A DNA stretch of 64,000 nt, taken from Hymenopus coronatus. Lineage: Eukaryota > Arthropoda > Insecta > Mantodea > Hymenopodidae. Location: NCBI GenBank assembly GCA_030762935.1, contig CM060895.1:40167001-40231000 (forward strand). The letters are read 5' to 3'. The position numbers and the translations under genes are program-made. Below are positions 54,914 through 64,000 of this stretch, one piece after another; within the stretch, counting starts at the first letter, position 1, and the number at the start of each line of letters is the position of its first letter. The notes beneath the pieces were generated by a model, which was given only the letters and a program-made list of their open reading frames with translations, was not told the origin of the DNA and did no database searches.

Positions 54914-55534
54914 AAAAATGTATATAACATAAATTGTGTGGTTTAAAGTGCTCTACATTTATTGTGTGGTAAGTTTTTGTCCATCTCTTACGGTTTAGCA
55001 GTTGTGCAAAATTCCGTAAAATTGACCCAGAATAAAATAGTTTTCAGAGGCTGTTCCCAGAAAATTCAAGATATATATTTTATTTGTCAGATAAATAGCT
55101 TTAATATACGATATTTTAATCAAAATCGTTAGAGCAATTTTTAGAAAATCAAAATTTTCGAAAAAAGTTCCATGGAAAGGGTAGTTTGCAGTGGGGGGGG
55201 GATTTTTCTCATAATCTTCGTGTAGCATCCCTGGAAGATACTAAACTTAAATACCAAGTTTGGTACTCTACCGACTTTTCGTTTTTGAGTTATCGTGTTC
55301 ATAGACACAGGGACCTCTTTCTGAAAATACTTTTTTTTGGATACAGGGGACCCTAAAACATATATTTCCGGTATCGAATTTTTTGGTGGAGTGCAACACC
55401 TTCTCTATACACTATGTATATAGTACGTATAGAGAAAGTAAAAACTCGTGTAAAATTACTTCTAATGTTCAGTAATTGACGCCAAATAAGATGAAACTGG
55501 ATGATTGAATCTTAGTAACAGACATAGAAACAAA

Positions 55535-55930
55535 AATGGACCATTTCAAGGAGTTCGCTCAATGGGTAGCATTAATACGAATATTTAAAACAGAAAATCT
55601 TGCCTAAGCCGATGACGTGCCATTATATCTCTACACACGCGAATATTGGCAAGAATAACTGGTTTGTAACGCTTATGAAAGTCACACGTGGAGTATATCT
55701 AAGGTCGTTTTCATTGAGATGGGGTCTGTCCTTGAGGTCACGAGACCAGTAGGAGTCTTGCAGTGCAGCTACATTGCATTCCCGGTAAAGTGCCGCGCTT
55801 CAAGTCAATCCGTTTCTAATAAATACAATTTCCCTCTAATTTTTCAAAAATTACTTCACGAGGAAGGTACAGGTAAAGTCTGCAAATAAAAGGAAAACCA
55901 CATAATTTTAGCTCAACGAAGTTAATGCGA
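55535..55930. repeat. Dispersed block A, copy 1
   Basis: GGTAGCATTAATACGAATAT, CACACGTGGAGTATATCTAA, GGTCACGAGACCAGTAGGAG, CGCGCTTCAAGTCAATCCGT and AAACCACATAATTTTAGCTC recur at 57525-58080. Unknown repeat; part is GC-richer. It joins block B directly. Confidence 0.8.
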
Positions 55931-56695
55931 ATGTATATAAAATATTGAACACAAAACACCACTGATTCCAAATATTAATGGAACCTATAGGTGAAATTTA
56001 TAAACTCTTATCTTTTGTTTTCTATTTATACTTTAACAAACCTTTTATTAACATTCACTAAATCTAAACTAATTAAATGACAATAAAACTATCTACCGCA
56101 ATATTTATTCTAAAATCCAAAATACCTTTTAGAAACTTCAAAATTCATAAATGTACGTATAGATTAATGTAATAGTGAACGATTTTAAGCAAGAATAAAA
56201 CTCCTTTTGGTTGGTGAAGAGTTAATGGAATAAAACTAAACAAAGGCCTTCCTTTAAAAATAAAACATTGGTTTTATTAACAACAATTTTAGTTTATTTT
56301 TATACTCACAGGTTCAATTTTTCTCTACAGAATAGGACACCAAATCATAAGCACATTTAGAAATTTTTGTTGCAGAATATCTAGTGAGTTTTAAATTATT
56401 AATTGTTTAATTCATTTTAATAGTAAACGAAATCCACACGATGAAAAAAATAAAAATTCACTGATAACTATCTATTTGAGTCTACGAAGTATTTAAAACA
56501 AATGTTTGAAACATATTTTTACTGATGTTTTAGTTTTTGAGAAAAAAAAATAATTAATTTATGAGAAACACTATTTTTCACTAATTTTAGTGCATTATTT
56601 ACACTTTCTAATTGATATTCCTCCAACAATAAACGATAAAAACAAAATCATTCTCAATATTTTAATACCTATAGCTTTAGATGTAATTCTAAAAA
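55931..56695. repeat. Dispersed block B, copy 2 (uninterrupted)
   Basis: Matches 52430-53230 without the SINE. It contains the empty site ACCTATAGGTG (55983-55993) and an extra 300-bp segment near 56010-56320 with no match in copy 1. It ends in TACCTATAGCTTTAGATGTA next to a HER. Confidence 0.78.
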
Positions 56696-57515
56696 ACTAA
56701 TGTATTCCACTCGTATGACTTTCTTTGTATTTCGGTAACAAACTATTGTTGAAAACCTTATTCTTCCATTTACTTCATGCTAATCGAGATAGACAATAGT
56801 AGACATTGTCTTATTACTTGCTTTCTGTAAGTAGGAGGGAAAAAAGAAATACATTAGGCAAAATTGAAAGTCAAAGCTTTAAAAAGCTGGTTGGTATGTG
56901 GATGAAATCCGTTTTGTTGCATTACCAGGAGTAGACAAATTCCTGTAAATAAAACGTTTAAGTATTTTAAAACTGAAACAATAACAAGGAATATTTCGGA
57001 AACAGTCAGCTCCACGAAAAAATACATTTGACATAAATTATGTGTTTTATGGAGGTCTACATTATTCGTGTAATAACCTTTTGCCTATTTTTTACCGTTT
57101 GCTAGTTTTTACAAAAGTAATTCAGTACAAGAGGACTTCAGAAGCTATTTCCAGTAAATTCAAATATACATTTTATTTGTCATTTAAGTATCTTTAATAT
57201 AGGGTAATCAAAATCGTTATATCGATTTTTGAGAACATGACAATTTTTGAACATTTTTATAGGCATTTTCCTAAAAAAATCTTCGTGTCGCAACCTTGGA
57301 AGATACCAAACTTAAATACAAAGTTTTTAGCCACTTTTCATTTTTGAAGTTATCATGTTCACAGACACACACACACTCTTTTTCTAAAGCTGACTTTTGG
57401 ACGGGGGGGGGGGGACAAGTAACCTAAAACGTGCACTTCTGGTGAAATCTTAGTATTGAATTTTTGGGTGGAATACAAAACCTTCTCAATGTACTATATA
57501 CCAAGCAGAGAAAGT
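56696..57515 (+). mobile_element. HER repeat, plus orientation
   Basis: ACTAATGTATTCCACTCGTA to CCAAGCAGAGAAAGT. A G run of 10-12 near 57403-57414 follows the reduced CA tract. Palindrome degraded. It separates block B from the second block A. Confidence 0.85.
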
Positions 57516-57524
57516 AAAATGGAC

Positions 57525-58080
57525 AACTTTAGCAATTTCGTTCAATTTTCACCTATGGATAGCATTAATGCAAATTTTTAAAATAGAAATTTTGACTATG
57601 CCGATAGGTGCTTCAACATGAGTTTTAGGTAATCACAAATGTACTAAATATATAGGTATTTTAACCAAAAAAGCTAGAATTATTCTAACATATAAATATA
57701 AATGTATAAAATCATTCACATATAAAAGTGAAAAAACTAAATAATTTAAATTATTATATAAATATATAATACATATCTCTCTCTCTACACATGGCGAATA
57801 TTGACAAGAAGTACTGGAATGGAACGCTTATGAAAGTAACACGTGGAGTATATCTAAGGTCGTTAGATGTCTGTCCTTGAGGGTCACGAGACCAGTGGGA
57901 GGCTTGCAGTGTAGCTACATTGTGTGCCCGGTAAAATGCCGCGCTTCAAGTCAATCTGTTTCCAATAAATACCATTTTCGTTAGGTTCAAATATTCTAAC
58001 CACTCAAAAATTAATTCAAGAGGAATCTTTGCAACCAACAGTGAAAACCACATACTTTTAGCTGAACTAGATTTCACAAT
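57525..58080. repeat. Dispersed block A, copy 2, with AT-rich insertion
   Basis: Shares GGATAGCATTAATGCAAATT, CACGTGGAGTATATCTAAGG, GGGTCACGAGACCAGTGGGA and GCCGCGCTTCAAGTCAATCT with 55535-55930. About 160 bp of AT-rich sequence (57615-57775) is inserted relative to copy 1. Confidence 0.78.
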
Positions 58081-58199
58081 ACAAACGAACACGTGCATAT
58101 TATTCGAAGATAGCCAGAAGAAAATACCTTTATTTCTATGCGAGGATACAAGGCGGAATGCAACATTTTCGGGACTCGGTCTGCCATCTCGCCAAAACT

Positions 58200-59076
58200 T
58201 ACTTTGAGGCTGATGACTGTCGTCTCCCTCGACACGTATGTATACTCCGGTCCCAGCGATTCCGTCATTTTCCAAATGCATCCTGAAAGTCAAGTCTTTG
58301 AGGGTGTTGAGCCCGGCATTTATTTCTTCTCGAATCCTCTCGATTGTTTGGAACCGACTTCCTTTCAACTTGATCTTCACTTTGAGGAATAGTTGCAGGA
58401 TGCCAAATCAGGAGAGTACAGTGGGTGAGGCACAACCATCATGGATAGGTAGAGTCAGACTGAACAATTCAATGCCATAATCGGGATATGAACCACGGAT
58501 CTCCCGATCTCTAACCGGTTGTTCTGCCACTGAACTACAATGGTACCATCCCGGTATAGCATTGGATTTATCAACTGCCTGGCATGTTTTCGGTAAATAC
58601 AAAGATATTCTCAAATTAATTTGAGATGATAGCCCCAATGGCGACTTTCAAATTGTAAGTACTTAAGTCCCAGTATTCATGGTAGAGCCAACTATTATGG
58701 TCAATTGGTACTGGATTAATTGTTTTTTGACACAAGGCGTTGTAGGACAGGAGTTGGATAGGTAGAGTCAGACTGAAAAATTCAATGCCATAGCCGGGAT
58801 TTTAACTACAGATCTCCCGATCTCTAGCCGGTTGCTCTGCCACTGAGCTGGTCATGACAACACGCCGGCATAGCATGAATTTCTCAACTGACTCGCATGT
58901 TTCCCTGTAAACTCCTGTCCTACACACAGCTCGTGTGAAAAAACAATTAATCCACAACCATCATGTTGTTTTCGTCAAAAAGCTCCTGGTGAACAAGGAA
59001 TTGTGACAGGGCATGGAGTTTTTCTCGAAATTTGAACATAACTTGATGCACACTCTGTTCTAATCTTGGATTCATC
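58200..59076 (-). pseudogene. Mariner transposase, N- and C-terminal pieces
   Basis: The minus strand opens MNPRLEQSVHQVMFKFREKL near 59076, a mariner-like start, then jumps to FDENNMMVVPHPLYSPDLAS, the third catalytic motif, where the expected Asp after Cys is Asn (CNYS). KIKLKGSRFQTIERIREEIN continues after a frameshift, and GVYIRVEGDDSHQ is close to the C-terminal end. The first two catalytic Asp motifs are deleted. The SINE-like insertion separates MMV from VPHP coding positions. Confidence 0.82.
58444..58952 (-). mobile_element. tRNA-derived composite insertion (family S5) with 13-bp duplication
   Basis: The perfect repeat CACAACCATCATG flanks it at 58431-58443 and 58953-58965. Two related tRNA-like units lie in the same orientation. 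Unit 1 (58444-58600) reads on the minus strand GTAGTTCAGTGGCAGAACAA and GTGGTTCATATCCC. Unit 2 (58756-58909) reads CAGCTCAGTGGCAGAGCAAC and TAGTTAAAATCCC. Both A-box-like stretches are close to real tRNA genes. Unit 2 is enclosed by 43-bp inverted repeats (58713-58755 and 58910-58953: GGATTAATTGTTTTTT...GGACAGGAGTT). A head-only fragment of the family lies at 27336-27391. Confidence 0.85.
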
Positions 59077-59265
59077 GCAAAACCGCTCTACACTCTACAC
59101 ACAGAGTATCATGAAAAGCACTATAGAATCTCAACACATCTGCACGAAACTTTAAATACTCACTCATCAGATTCTAGTGTTGCCACCTAGCGGTACAAAA
59201 CTCTACTACAACTAGTGTCGAGATGGCAGCACCAGTCCCGAAAATGTTGTATACCACCTCGTATA

Positions 59266-60260
59266 TGCGTAATTAATGGCACTGTAATGCAAACTATTGT
59301 CAGGATGACATTTGTTTCTATTTTCTCTTTGTTTAAGATATGAGTCAATACTTCACATAGGGCCAGGGTTATGCAACGGAGGGGGACACTATGCCAATTA
59401 ACCTACATAAATCTATTGTGGCTACTTACTACCCGTCAGGAACAAGGGATGAGGTGAAGGAACCACAGGAGGTTGCAGGTCGCAGGGAGACAGGACTCAG
59501 AGACGCGAGGAAGGCCCGCTCCACTAATGGAACTCTTATAGAGGACGATCAACGAACCATCCATCAAGCAGCCCTCTTTCCGCATCATCTGTCCGTTGCA
59601 GCTATACGCCATGAAACCTACAAGCACGCTGTATATGTATAGAAACTGGATACGGACGGAGGAGACTCGCCCCGAACTTTATATTGGTTATTGGAACTAT
59701 GCCCCACGAGGGGCAGCCCCCGGGAGTGAGGGGCGAGGTGAGAGGGTACACCGGGCGGCCGGAACCAGGATCGACGGCACAGCAACGACGGGCCACTGCG
59801 GTTTACAGATAGAAGCATCCCGATAACCGGACAGGCAGACCACACCCACCCCACACGGGATCCAACGTCCCCACCAGGATCGCTCAGTATTACGGCAACC
59901 AGCCGGAATCGGGGGACTGAGAGATTTATAAGGAGCATCCCTTTTCCCTGCCCGAACACCATCGCCGACACTTTTAACCCTTAAAGAAACCAATGGCATG
60001 AAGGATGGATGAAATGACAATGCTAACAATATGGAGGGACAGGAAACTAGAGGAGTGTGTTTGAAAGAAATCTGCCAAACATTGACCTGGCATCCGGGGA
60101 AACTCCCGAAAAACTCCAAGGGTCAAGTAGGCCGGCCACGGTTATTGAACAAACAATCTCCTGAATGCGGGCCACAGATGAAACCACCCGAGTCGTTCCG
60201 CTTGGTAACAAGCCTGAAAAATGAGAAGGAAACGGAATGAAGGTGAAATAATGGGGGGGA
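59266..60260. other. GC-rich block, possible degraded SINE or gene piece
   Basis: 59390-60240 is markedly GC-richer than the rest of the window. On the minus strand 60210-60060 has a loosely tRNA-like stretch (TTGTTCAATAACC) followed by TTCGGGAGTTTCCCCGGATG, laid out like S3. On the plus strand 59594-59731 is open between TCTGTCCGTTGCAG and GCGAG-GTGAGA, which could be an exon. Open frames exist on both strands, as expected of GC-rich DNA. Neither reading is strong enough to call a gene. Confidence 0.4.
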
Positions 60261-61069
60261 TCGGATGTATTCCATTCAAGACTTTCTCTACATCTCTACA
60301 AAAAAGTATTGTTAAAAAGTTTATGCTTCTATTTACTTCATGCTAATTCAGAAAAAAATAGCACAAATATTCGTATTACTTTCTTTCTTATAAGCAGAAG
60401 CGAAATAGGGAGTACCATAGGTTAAAGTGATAGTCAAAAGCTGGTTACTATGTGACTGAAGTTCCTTTGTTTGTTTGTATGTATGGATAGGAGTTTACAA
60501 ATTCCTGAATGAGAAAAGCATAAGTTTTTTAAAACTGGATCCAAAAACAAGGAATATCTCAAAAACGATCAACGAAAAAAAATGTATATAACAAACTGTA
60601 TGTTTTAATGTCTTGTGTAGTAAGTTTTTGTCCGTCTCTTACGGTTTAGCAGTTATGCAAAATTCCGTAAAATTCATCCAGAATAAAGTAATCTTCAGAG
60701 GCTATTCCCAGAAAATTCAAGATATACATTTTGTGTGTTACGTAAATAACTTTAATATACGATATTTTAATCAAAATCATTGGCCATTTTTGAGAAAACC
60801 AACATTTTCGAAAAAAAATCCATGTAAAGGGCAGTTGGGTGTGTGGGGATTTTCTTGAAAATCTTCGTGTCGCATCCTTGGAAGATACCAAACTTAAATA
60901 CCAAGTTCGGTATTCAACGGCCTTTTCGTTTTTAAGCTATTCTGTCCACAAACAGACACACACGGAGCTTTTTCCAAAAAAAATGTTTTCTTTTTTGATT
61001 CAGGGGGATCCAAAACGTTTCCGGTGAAATTTCGGTATCGAATATGTACATAATACGTGAAGAGAAAAT
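60261..61069 (+). mobile_element. HER repeat, plus orientation
   Basis: TCGGATGTATTCCATTCAAG to CGTGAAGAGAAAAT. All landmarks are present. The palindrome is reduced to TATGTACATAATACGTGAAG. Confidence 0.86.
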
Positions 61070-61876
61070 AAAAATCATGGTAGACGAGAGACCACCCTAA
61101 CATTCGCCTTAAGGTCAAAGTGGGTTATCAACAGGAATTGACCCAGACCCTCCGCCACGTGCGGAGCCAAGTACCTTACTATTGCCCAGCAAGCAGAATG
61201 CTGCATCTGCAGAACGTCCAATATCAGAAATGAGTTGCTGCTTTGAGCAGCAATATAACAGGCAAGAATTCGAGCAATGAATAGCCTTAAGAGATGAGTT
61301 TAGTGGCTAGTCAAACAAGGTGTTACAAAGACAAACTCAAAATATTACTTTTAGGGGAAATATATTTCTCAGAAGATGCAATAACGAGGGAGAGAGAAAT
61401 TAACTCTATTTAAAACTGCTAAGGAACTTATTGGACATTCTTTACTCCTCTAAAACATAAAATAAACAAGGACTCGTCGCATCGCAGCAACACTCCACCC
61501 AGTCTATTGGCTTGAAAGTTGTCTTTCAGGTCCCACAGTAAATGTATTCTTCCCCAAGGTCGCGATACCTTGCCTTTGCTTAGTCTTAATTTTAATGTAA
61601 CCCTCGAGCGATGCGCCTAATAAAAGAAGGGCCAAAAGCCTAACATCACGTGCACATTTTTCTGATCAACTAGCACGGAAGGAAACCAGTTTTTCAATCT
61701 GGGTAAAACAAACGCTGTATTCATTGTTCCACTGCAAAACAAACAAATTTGAAACGATTTTACTTTCTTTCGCGTAGCTTGTTAGTTATGACAGAGAAAA
61801 AAAAATTGCTTTGGCCAAAAGGTGGCGGGTATTATGAGTTTTGAAAATATAAGTTTGAATTTAAAAAAAAAAAAAA
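61070..61876. other. Unassigned sequence
   Basis: No gene or repeat recognised; A run at 61862-61876. Confidence 0.4.
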
Positions 61877-62998
61877 TCCGAAGGGTTCTATTCATATGAT
61901 TTTCTCTACATCGCTGTAACAAATTATTGTTAAGAACTATATTCTTCTATCTACCTTTTAATAATCGAGATAAACATTAGAAATTGACTTAATTACTTGC
62001 TTCCTTGTATATAGAAGAAAAATAAGGGAATACACTAAGTTAAAACAACAGTAAAATCTTTTAAAATCTCGTTGCACGAGTCTGAAATTCGATTCTAGGA
62101 ATTTACAACTTTCCATGTGATAAAAGTTTAAGTATTTTAAATCTGAAATAAATAACAAGAAATACCTCAGAAATAGTCAATTCTACGAGAAAAAAATGCA
62201 TAGACAGTATAAGGTTTAACGAGATCTACATTTTATATAGTACGTTTTTGTCTCTCTCTTACGGGTTACTTACTAGTCATGCAAAAGTCAGCAAAATAAA
62301 TCCAATAAAAGGGTCTTTAGAGGCTATTGCCAGAAAATTCAAAGCATATATTTTATTTGTCGTGTAAATATCTTTAATATGCGGAATTTTAATCAAAATC
62401 GTTAGAGCCAGTTTTGAGAAAATCCTTATTTTCGTAATTATTTCCATGTAAAGTGTAGTATGGGTGGGAGCTTTTTTTACTTTCCAAAATCTTGGTGTCG
62501 CGTCCCTGGAAGATGCTAAACTTAAATATTAAGTTTGCTATTTTACCAACTTTTCGTTTTTAAGATATGCTGTCCACAGACAGACACACACGCACACGCA
62601 CACACACGGACCTTTTTCCAATTTTTTTTTATTCAGGGGAACCCAAAACATGTATTTCCGGTGAAATCTCGGTATCGAATTGTCGCTGTGATTTTGCTGA
62701 AAATGTGAACGTTTGACGGGGACTCGGGGCCTACAACGATTTTCGTTGGTGAGATTTTGTCACAAAATACCAGGCGAGAAAGAAGAGGATAAAACCGAAA
62801 TACCAGGTTTGGTATATGAAGCTCTTTCGTTTTAGAGCTATGTTGTCCACAGACACGGACCTTTTTCTAAAAGTATTTTTACTCATTGGTCCTCAAAACA
62901 TGTACTTTCGCGCAAAATGAAATCTCGACATCGAATTTTTGGGTGTAACACCTTCTCTAGCTACTATGTACACTGTATGTACATACGTGCTAGGGAAC
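61877..62998 (+). mobile_element. HER repeat, plus orientation, 3' part duplicated
   Basis: TCCGAAGGGTTCTATTCATA runs to GGTATCGAATTGTCGCTGTG (62688). After about 90 bp of other sequence the CATCC-to-end part recurs (AAATACCAGGTTTGGTATAT, GGACCTTTTTCTAAAAGTAT, GACATCGAATTTTTGGGTGT) and finishes with an extended palindrome. It is either a 3' duplication or a second truncated copy inserted at the end of the first. Confidence 0.8.
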
Positions 62999-63439
62999 GT
63001 CAAACACCGCATTTTCCCAATTTTGAGCCTCTATAGGTAATAATGAGTTATATTTCATTTTGGATGCACAATAAAATGAAAGGTATATTTATTTTATAAG
63101 TATGGTGATCGTGATATTGAATTGTCATAATCCCAAAATTAATACGATTTCTTCAAATATTGAGCTTCTCCAAGTTCATATTCGAGCGCAATAATTCCAA
63201 TTTACATGTTGCATACAGTAAAAAATCAAAAATAAATGCGTATATTTATGACATTATATTATAGTTTCCAAGCTTGGCGTCAAAGTAACTCATTAACAGC
63301 CAAATTAGCTCCTGTTTATGGTAAAAAGTTCAGTAAGTTATGGTGACATTTCCTTAGTATAATTTATCAAATAAAAATGATCCTGAATGAGAGGTGAATG
63401 CAGTATTCAAATTCGAAAGTTAATTTAACAAACACAAAT
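62999..63439. other. Unassigned AT-rich sequence
   Basis: No gene or repeat recognised. Confidence 0.4.
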
Positions 63440-64000
63440 CTGATGAGCTCCATTCACACGGCTTTCTCTAGCTGTTAAACAAACCTTCGATACGAAAGAT
63501 TATTTTTTTATCTACATTATGATAACTGAAATAAACATCAACAGAAATGGTCTTATTACTTGCCTCCTTATAAGTAGAAGGGAAATAAAGGAATACACAA
63601 AACTGATAGTCAAGTATTTAATAAGCTATCGCTATGTGAAACAGTTGCATAGAGAAAAGTTTAAGTAATTAAAAATTGAAAGAAATAATAAGGAATATCT
63701 TGGAAACGGTTAACTCTACCAAAAATTTTTGTATTAATTATTAAATTGTTTGTCTTAATAAGTACTACATTTTTGTGTTTCAAGTTTTTGTCTATCTGTT
63801 GCTGTTCACCAGTTATTTAAAATTCAGCAAAATTCTTCCAGAATGAAGTGATCTTTAGTGGCTATTCCCAGAAAATTCAAAATATACATTTCTTTTGTTA
63901 TAAAATATCTTAAACATAAGGTATTTTAATCAAAATCGTTAAGAGCCATTTTTGAGAAAATCAAAAATTTCGAAAAATGTAGTTAATGGTAGTTAAGGGT
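63440..64000 (+). mobile_element. HER repeat, plus orientation, cut by window end
   Basis: TCTGATGAGCTCCATTCACA through TTCCCAGAAAATTCAAAATA to the region before the microsatellite site; the 3' part lies beyond the window. Confidence 0.87.

Larger units (their letters stand above)
53736..55439 (+). mobile_element. HER repeat, plus orientation, split by a complete HER
   Basis: The outer copy is 53736-54039 (TCTGATGTGTTCTCTACAAC, with CCATTCACATGACTT deleted) plus 54914-55439 (ATGTATATAACATAAATTGT to CGTATAGAGAAAGT). The break lies in an A run of the element. The palindrome at 55400-55439 is nearly perfect. Confidence 0.9.
58142..59261 (-). mobile_element. Mariner deletion derivative, split by a tRNA-derived insertion
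   Basis: The left end CGAGGATACAAGGCGGAATG then ACATTTTCGGGACTCGG and the inverted right end CGAGGTGGTATACAACATTT then TCGGGACTGG match over about 45 bp. TA flanks the right end (59262-59263); the left has TG, probably a mutated TA. Without the 522-bp insertion and duplication the element is about 600 bp. Confidence 0.85.

Noticed and set aside
57946..58380. 144-codon minus-strand frame as an intact protein
   Set aside because: Only the part from 58380 to about 58200 is mariner transposase; the rest is read-through across the TIR into block A.
58756..58909. Functional tRNA gene on the minus strand
   Set aside because: A- and B-box regions are tRNA-like, but the T-arm reads TAGTTAAAAT and no acceptor stem can be drawn; it is part of a mobile unit.
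59618..60119. Two long minus-strand frames over the GC-rich island
   Set aside because: Several frames are open on both strands at once, so openness reflects base composition, not coding.

Overview
This looks like AT-rich, repeat-dominated nuclear DNA from an arthropod, most likely an insect. The inference rests on decayed mariner-family transposons, several families of tRNA-derived SINEs with target-site duplications, many microsatellites, no bacterial-style gene packing, and canonical splice sites around a few short open segments. No complete protein-coding gene is present and the species cannot be named from the sequence.

The dominant component is one dispersed non-coding repeat, here called HER (hairpin-ended repeat; my label). 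Complete copies are about 850-875 bp. On the strand called +, a copy begins TCTGATGTGTTCCATTCACA and ends in an almost perfect palindrome closing with TAGAGAAAGT. About three dozen complete, truncated, nested or inverted copies lie in both orientations across the window. They carry a (CA)n or (CT)n tract at one fixed internal position. The ends share an inverted ACTTTCTCTA that is terminal at one end and about 22 bp inside at the other. Insertions sit in A/T runs without a resolvable duplication. This layout resembles non-autonomous Helentron/Helitron2 (DINE-1-like) elements, but that assignment is inference.

Five decayed mariner-type elements are recognisable. They are a nearly full-length frameshifted one (5448-6728), a C-terminal remnant with imperfect ends (31595-32537), two neighbouring deletion derivatives (41615-42345 and about 42664-43090), and a derivative split by a tRNA-derived insertion (58142-59261). 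At least five SINE families or subfamilies are present. Several insertions have clear 7-13 bp duplications, and one has a paralogous empty site in the same window. Other components are a foldback/MITE family, an older TIR element (470-1348), two degraded minisatellites (9056-9665, 11280-11905) and longer duplicated blocks (52-58 kb).

The host signal is faint but worth checking. On the minus strand there are short GC-richer segments with good splice sites: 43758-43855, 24300-24366, 17313-17353 and 3803-3905. The last two are phase-compatible, an ATG exon ending with two spare bases and an exon starting with one. They could be the first two coding exons of one gene separated by a 13-kb intron full of HER copies. 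A (GA)n tract lies just upstream of the ATG exon. The window may therefore be mostly introns and intergenic DNA around minus-strand genes.

Layout: 0-4 kb old TIR element, SINEs and a candidate exon; 4-7 kb a three-level nest (HER, HER, mariner); 7-13 kb SINEs and minisatellites; 13-31 kb dense HER copies with candidate exons at 17.3 and 24.3 kb; 31-44 kb mariner remnants, SINEs, HER and an exon candidate; 44-58 kb HER nests and duplicated AT-rich blocks; 58-60 kb the split mariner and a GC-rich segment; 60-64 kb further HER copies.
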